DNA from: Caryophanales bacterium UBA5364
Lineage (GTDB): Bacteria > Bacillota_I > Bacilli_A > RF39 > UBA660
Direction of reading: 5' to 3'
Assembly (NCBI GenBank): GCA_002410935.1
Contig: DHPM01000004.1
Location: forward strand, 2,614-66,613
DNA length: 64,000 nucleotides
Both the position numbers and the translations under genes were made by a program. The notes under the pieces are model-generated. The model saw only the letters and a program-made list of their open reading frames with translations, ran no database searches and was not told where the DNA came from. The first letter of the stretch is position 1. Each line of letters opens with the position of its first letter. Positions 62,384 through 64,000 of this stretch are shown in pieces.

Positions 62384-63304
62384 ATGGAACAAAAGTTATT
62401 TGGGTGCTATGACACTGCTATCTTAGTAAAAAGCAACTCAAAAGAACTACTAAATGACTTAATTAGAATTTATGGTGAATATTACCAAGATATATATAAC
62501 CCTACTTATGTATTAAACTTTATTGTCGGAAAAAAACCTGATGACTATGATATAAAAGATAAAGAGGTTGAAGATAGTACTTATAATTATATTAAGAGTA
62601 ATGAAGATGGTTTAACTATTTATTTAGATGATTATAATCAACCAAAGAAACAGTTTGCTAAACGAATTTTTACTAATTCTTTTGTTAGAGCTTTCCAAAA
62701 GAATGATTATATTATTATTCATGGTGCTTGTGTTAAAGATCAAGATGGTAATTCATTAATTATTGGTGATAAGGGTAGTGGTAAAACAACGACGTTAATT
62801 AATTTAATTAATAATGGATATACTTTTGTATCTAATGATAAAGTAGCCGTTAAATTAACTAATGGAAAAGTTATTACTTGTGGAATACCTTTTTCAATGG
62901 GAATTATTAAAAAAGATGCTGAGGTAATGTATAATTTTGATATAAAAAGGTTTTATTCAACTGGTGATAAAATATATTTAAAAGTTTCTGATATCCCTAA
63001 TTTCTTTAATACTTATATTGAAAATAAGGGTAGGTTAAAACAAATCTTATTTACGGATTACCAACCAACTATTGATGCATTAAAGATGGTGAAAGTAGAT
63101 AACAATTTAAATGCTATTGGAGACAATATCTTAGTAAATGCTGTATCAGAACAAAAACAATATTTAAATGATTTATTAAAGGTCGATGTTAAACATCATG
63201 ATTTAGACTATTTAAATCAAATTAATGGCTATATTGTAAGTCAAAATAAAGATACAACTGAGGAATTATTAGAAACTTTAAAACAAGATAAAATTAAATT
63301 ATAA
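62384..63304 (+). CDS. HprK-like P-loop kinase
   Basis: 306 residues. The P-loop G-D-K-G-S-G-K-T-T at about 128-136, in the context IIHGACVKDQDGNSLIIGDKGSGKTTTLINLI, and NGYTFVSNDKVAVKLTNGKVITCGIPFSMGII is the HPr kinase C-terminal domain-like pattern (phosphoenolpyruvate carboxykinase fold). The N-terminal 110 residues replace the regulatory domain of true HprK and look family-specific. Such HprK-like proteins occur in secondary-product and glycan clusters; substrate unknown. Last gene of the cluster; terminator follows. Confidence 0.8.
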   Translation: MEQKLFGCYDTAILVKSNSKELLNDLIRIYGEYYQDIYNPTYVLNFIVGKKPDDYDIKDKEVEDSTYNYIKSNEDGLTIYLDDYNQPKKQFAKRIFTNSFVRAFQKNDYIIIHGACVKDQDGNSLIIGDKGSGKTTTLINLINNGYTFVSNDKVAVKLTNGKVITCGIPFSMGIIKKDAEVMYNFDIKRFYSTGDKIYLKVSDIPNFFNTYIENKGRLKQILFTDYQPTIDALKMVKVDNNLNAIGDNILVNAVSEQKQYLNDLLKVDVKHHDLDYLNQINGYIVSQNKDTTEELLETLKQDKIKL

Positions 63305-63327
63305 AAAGTTCAGATGAACTTTTTATT
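63303..63327 (+). terminator. Terminator of the cluster
   Basis: AAAAAGTTCA-GA-TGAACTTTTT directly after the HprK-like stop. Confidence 0.8.
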
Positions 63328-63389
63328 ATATATACACATATTTTTCAATATCCTTTATAATAGTTAATATAAAGATAAATGGAAAATAT

Positions 63390-63418
63390 TTGAATATCAT
63401 ATTTAGATATGATAAAAT
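63390..63418 (+). promoter_or_regulatory. Promoter of yqeG-yqeH with operator-like palindrome
   Basis: TTGAAT (63390-63395), 17 bases, TAAAAT (63413-63418) with TGA before it. The spacer holds the inverted repeat ATCATAT-TTAG-ATATGAT (63396-63413), which could bind a dimeric regulator between -35 and -10. Confidence 0.55.
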
Positions 63419-63442
63419 AAGAGTGAATTAGGAGGAATAATA

Positions 63443-63964
63443 ATGGAAAAATATATTCCTGATAGGTATCAAAAAAGTATTTATACGATTGATTATGATA
63501 ATCTTTTAAACTGTGGAATTAAATGTTTATTATTTGATTTAGATAATACAATTGCCCCAATAGGATTATCTGAACCAACTAAAAAAACTAAAGAATTATT
63601 TAAAAAACTAAAAGAAAAAGGTTTTAAATTAGTAATATTTTCAAATAGTAATAAGAAACGTTTAAAACCATTTAAAGAAATATTAGATGTTGACTGCTGT
63701 GCATCAGCTTTAAAACCTTTCAGTGGTAAATTTTTAAAAGTATTGAAAGAATATGATTTAGATGTCAGTGAAGTAGCTATTATAGGAGACCAAATACTAA
63801 CGGATATTGTAGGTGGAAATAATGTTGGGATCACTACCATTCTTATTAATCCAGTAAGTACGAAAGACTTTTGGTTAACAAGAATAAACCGTATGTTTGA
63901 AAAGCGTATTATTAATAAATTAAGTAAAAGAGATTTATTTTATAAAGGAAAATACTATGAATAA
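63443..63964 (+). CDS. yqeG: HAD-superfamily phosphatase YqeG
   Basis: 173 residues, HAD subfamily IIIA. Motif I LLFDLDNTIAP near 30, motif II VIFSNSN near 66, motif III lysine SALKPF near 89 and motif IV IIGDQILTDIVGGNNVGI near 113. YqeG precedes yqeH in Bacillus. A mitochondrial relative in yeast (Gep4) acts on phosphatidylglycerophosphate, so a lipid role is possible. AGGAGGAATAAT precedes the ATG. It overlaps yqeH by eight bases. Confidence 0.92.
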   Translation: MEKYIPDRYQKSIYTIDYDNLLNCGIKCLLFDLDNTIAPIGLSEPTKKTKELFKKLKEKGFKLVIFSNSNKKRLKPFKEILDVDCCASALKPFSGKFLKVLKEYDLDVSEVAIIGDQILTDIVGGNNVGITTILINPVSTKDFWLTRINRMFEKRIINKLSKRDLFYKGKYYE

Positions 63965-64000
63965 AAAATGTTTAGGTTGTGGAGTAATTCTTCAATCAGT
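63957..64000 (+). CDS. yqeH: GTPase YqeH, N-terminal fragment
   Basis: The frame starts in the last codons of yqeG (ATG 63957) and runs off the window after 14 residues: N-K-K-C-L-G-C-G-V-I-L-Q-S. C-x-G-C-G is the start of the YqeH zinc finger. YqeH is a circularly permuted GTPase needed for 30S assembly. AAAGGA lies nine bases upstream. Only the start can be seen. Confidence 0.75.
   Translation, partial: MNKKCLGCGVILQS

Noticed and set aside
63493-63840. 115-codon minus-strand frame opposite yqeG
   Set aside because: Shadow of a clearly identified HAD phosphatase.

Overview
The window is very AT-rich (clearly below 30 % G+C by eye), uses the standard bacterial code (TGA is a stop, for example at the cdd/era and ruvX/yrzB junctions), and carries gene orders typical of Bacillota: yqfC-yqfD-ybeY-dgkA-cdd-era-yqzL-recO, sepF-divIVA-ileS, ireB-ruvX-yrzB-mltG-trmR-trhP1-trhP2-greA, ruvAB-queA-miaA, ftsY-ylxM-ffh and yqeG-yqeH. 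Sporulation-type genes (yqfC, yqfD, a CotD-like coat protein) occur beside reduced features such as a short AlaRS, missing phoH, ylmG, ylmH and udk, and minimal intergenic spaces. I infer an uncultured, streamlined but probably spore-forming Bacilli lineage near the Mollicutes (RF39-like or Erysipelotrichales-like); this placement is inference.

Layout. 1-6137: sporulation, rRNA maturation, Era/RecO and a PAP2-like protein. 6138-23004: translation block in which glyS, ileS and alaS each sit behind a T-box riboswitch, with cell-division genes (sepF, divIVA), rpmB, dnaE, a PAS-GGDEF diguanylate cyclase, frr and an AI-2E family exporter between them. 23127-29739: RuvX/MltG/tRNA-hydroxylation operon, greA and trigger factor. 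29787-39214: priA, fmt, an SOS-type ruvAB promoter, queA, miaA and zinc-ribbon membrane proteins. 39231-45858: RNase J and the SRP branch, with a HerA-type ATPase inserted before ffh. 45922-50354: CotD-like protein, three tandem VanY-type peptidases and DacF.

50355-54956 looks like an accessory insertion: it separates an intact dacF from a second, 5'-truncated copy of the dacF 3' end and carries a secreted DNRLRE/M23 protein, a lipoprotein, a secreted transglutaminase-like protein and a degraded gene. A 16-bp perfect inverted repeat lies near its two borders.

55559-63304: a thioredoxin-like protein, then a tight group of seven genes (PHP phosphoesterase, nucleotidyltransferase-kinase fusion, GT2 glycosyltransferase, APH-type kinase, Nudix hydrolase, kinase-like protein, HprK-like P-loop protein). 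This is the best candidate for an undescribed system, probably a surface-glycan or small-molecule decoration pathway. The window ends in yqeG and the first codons of yqeH.
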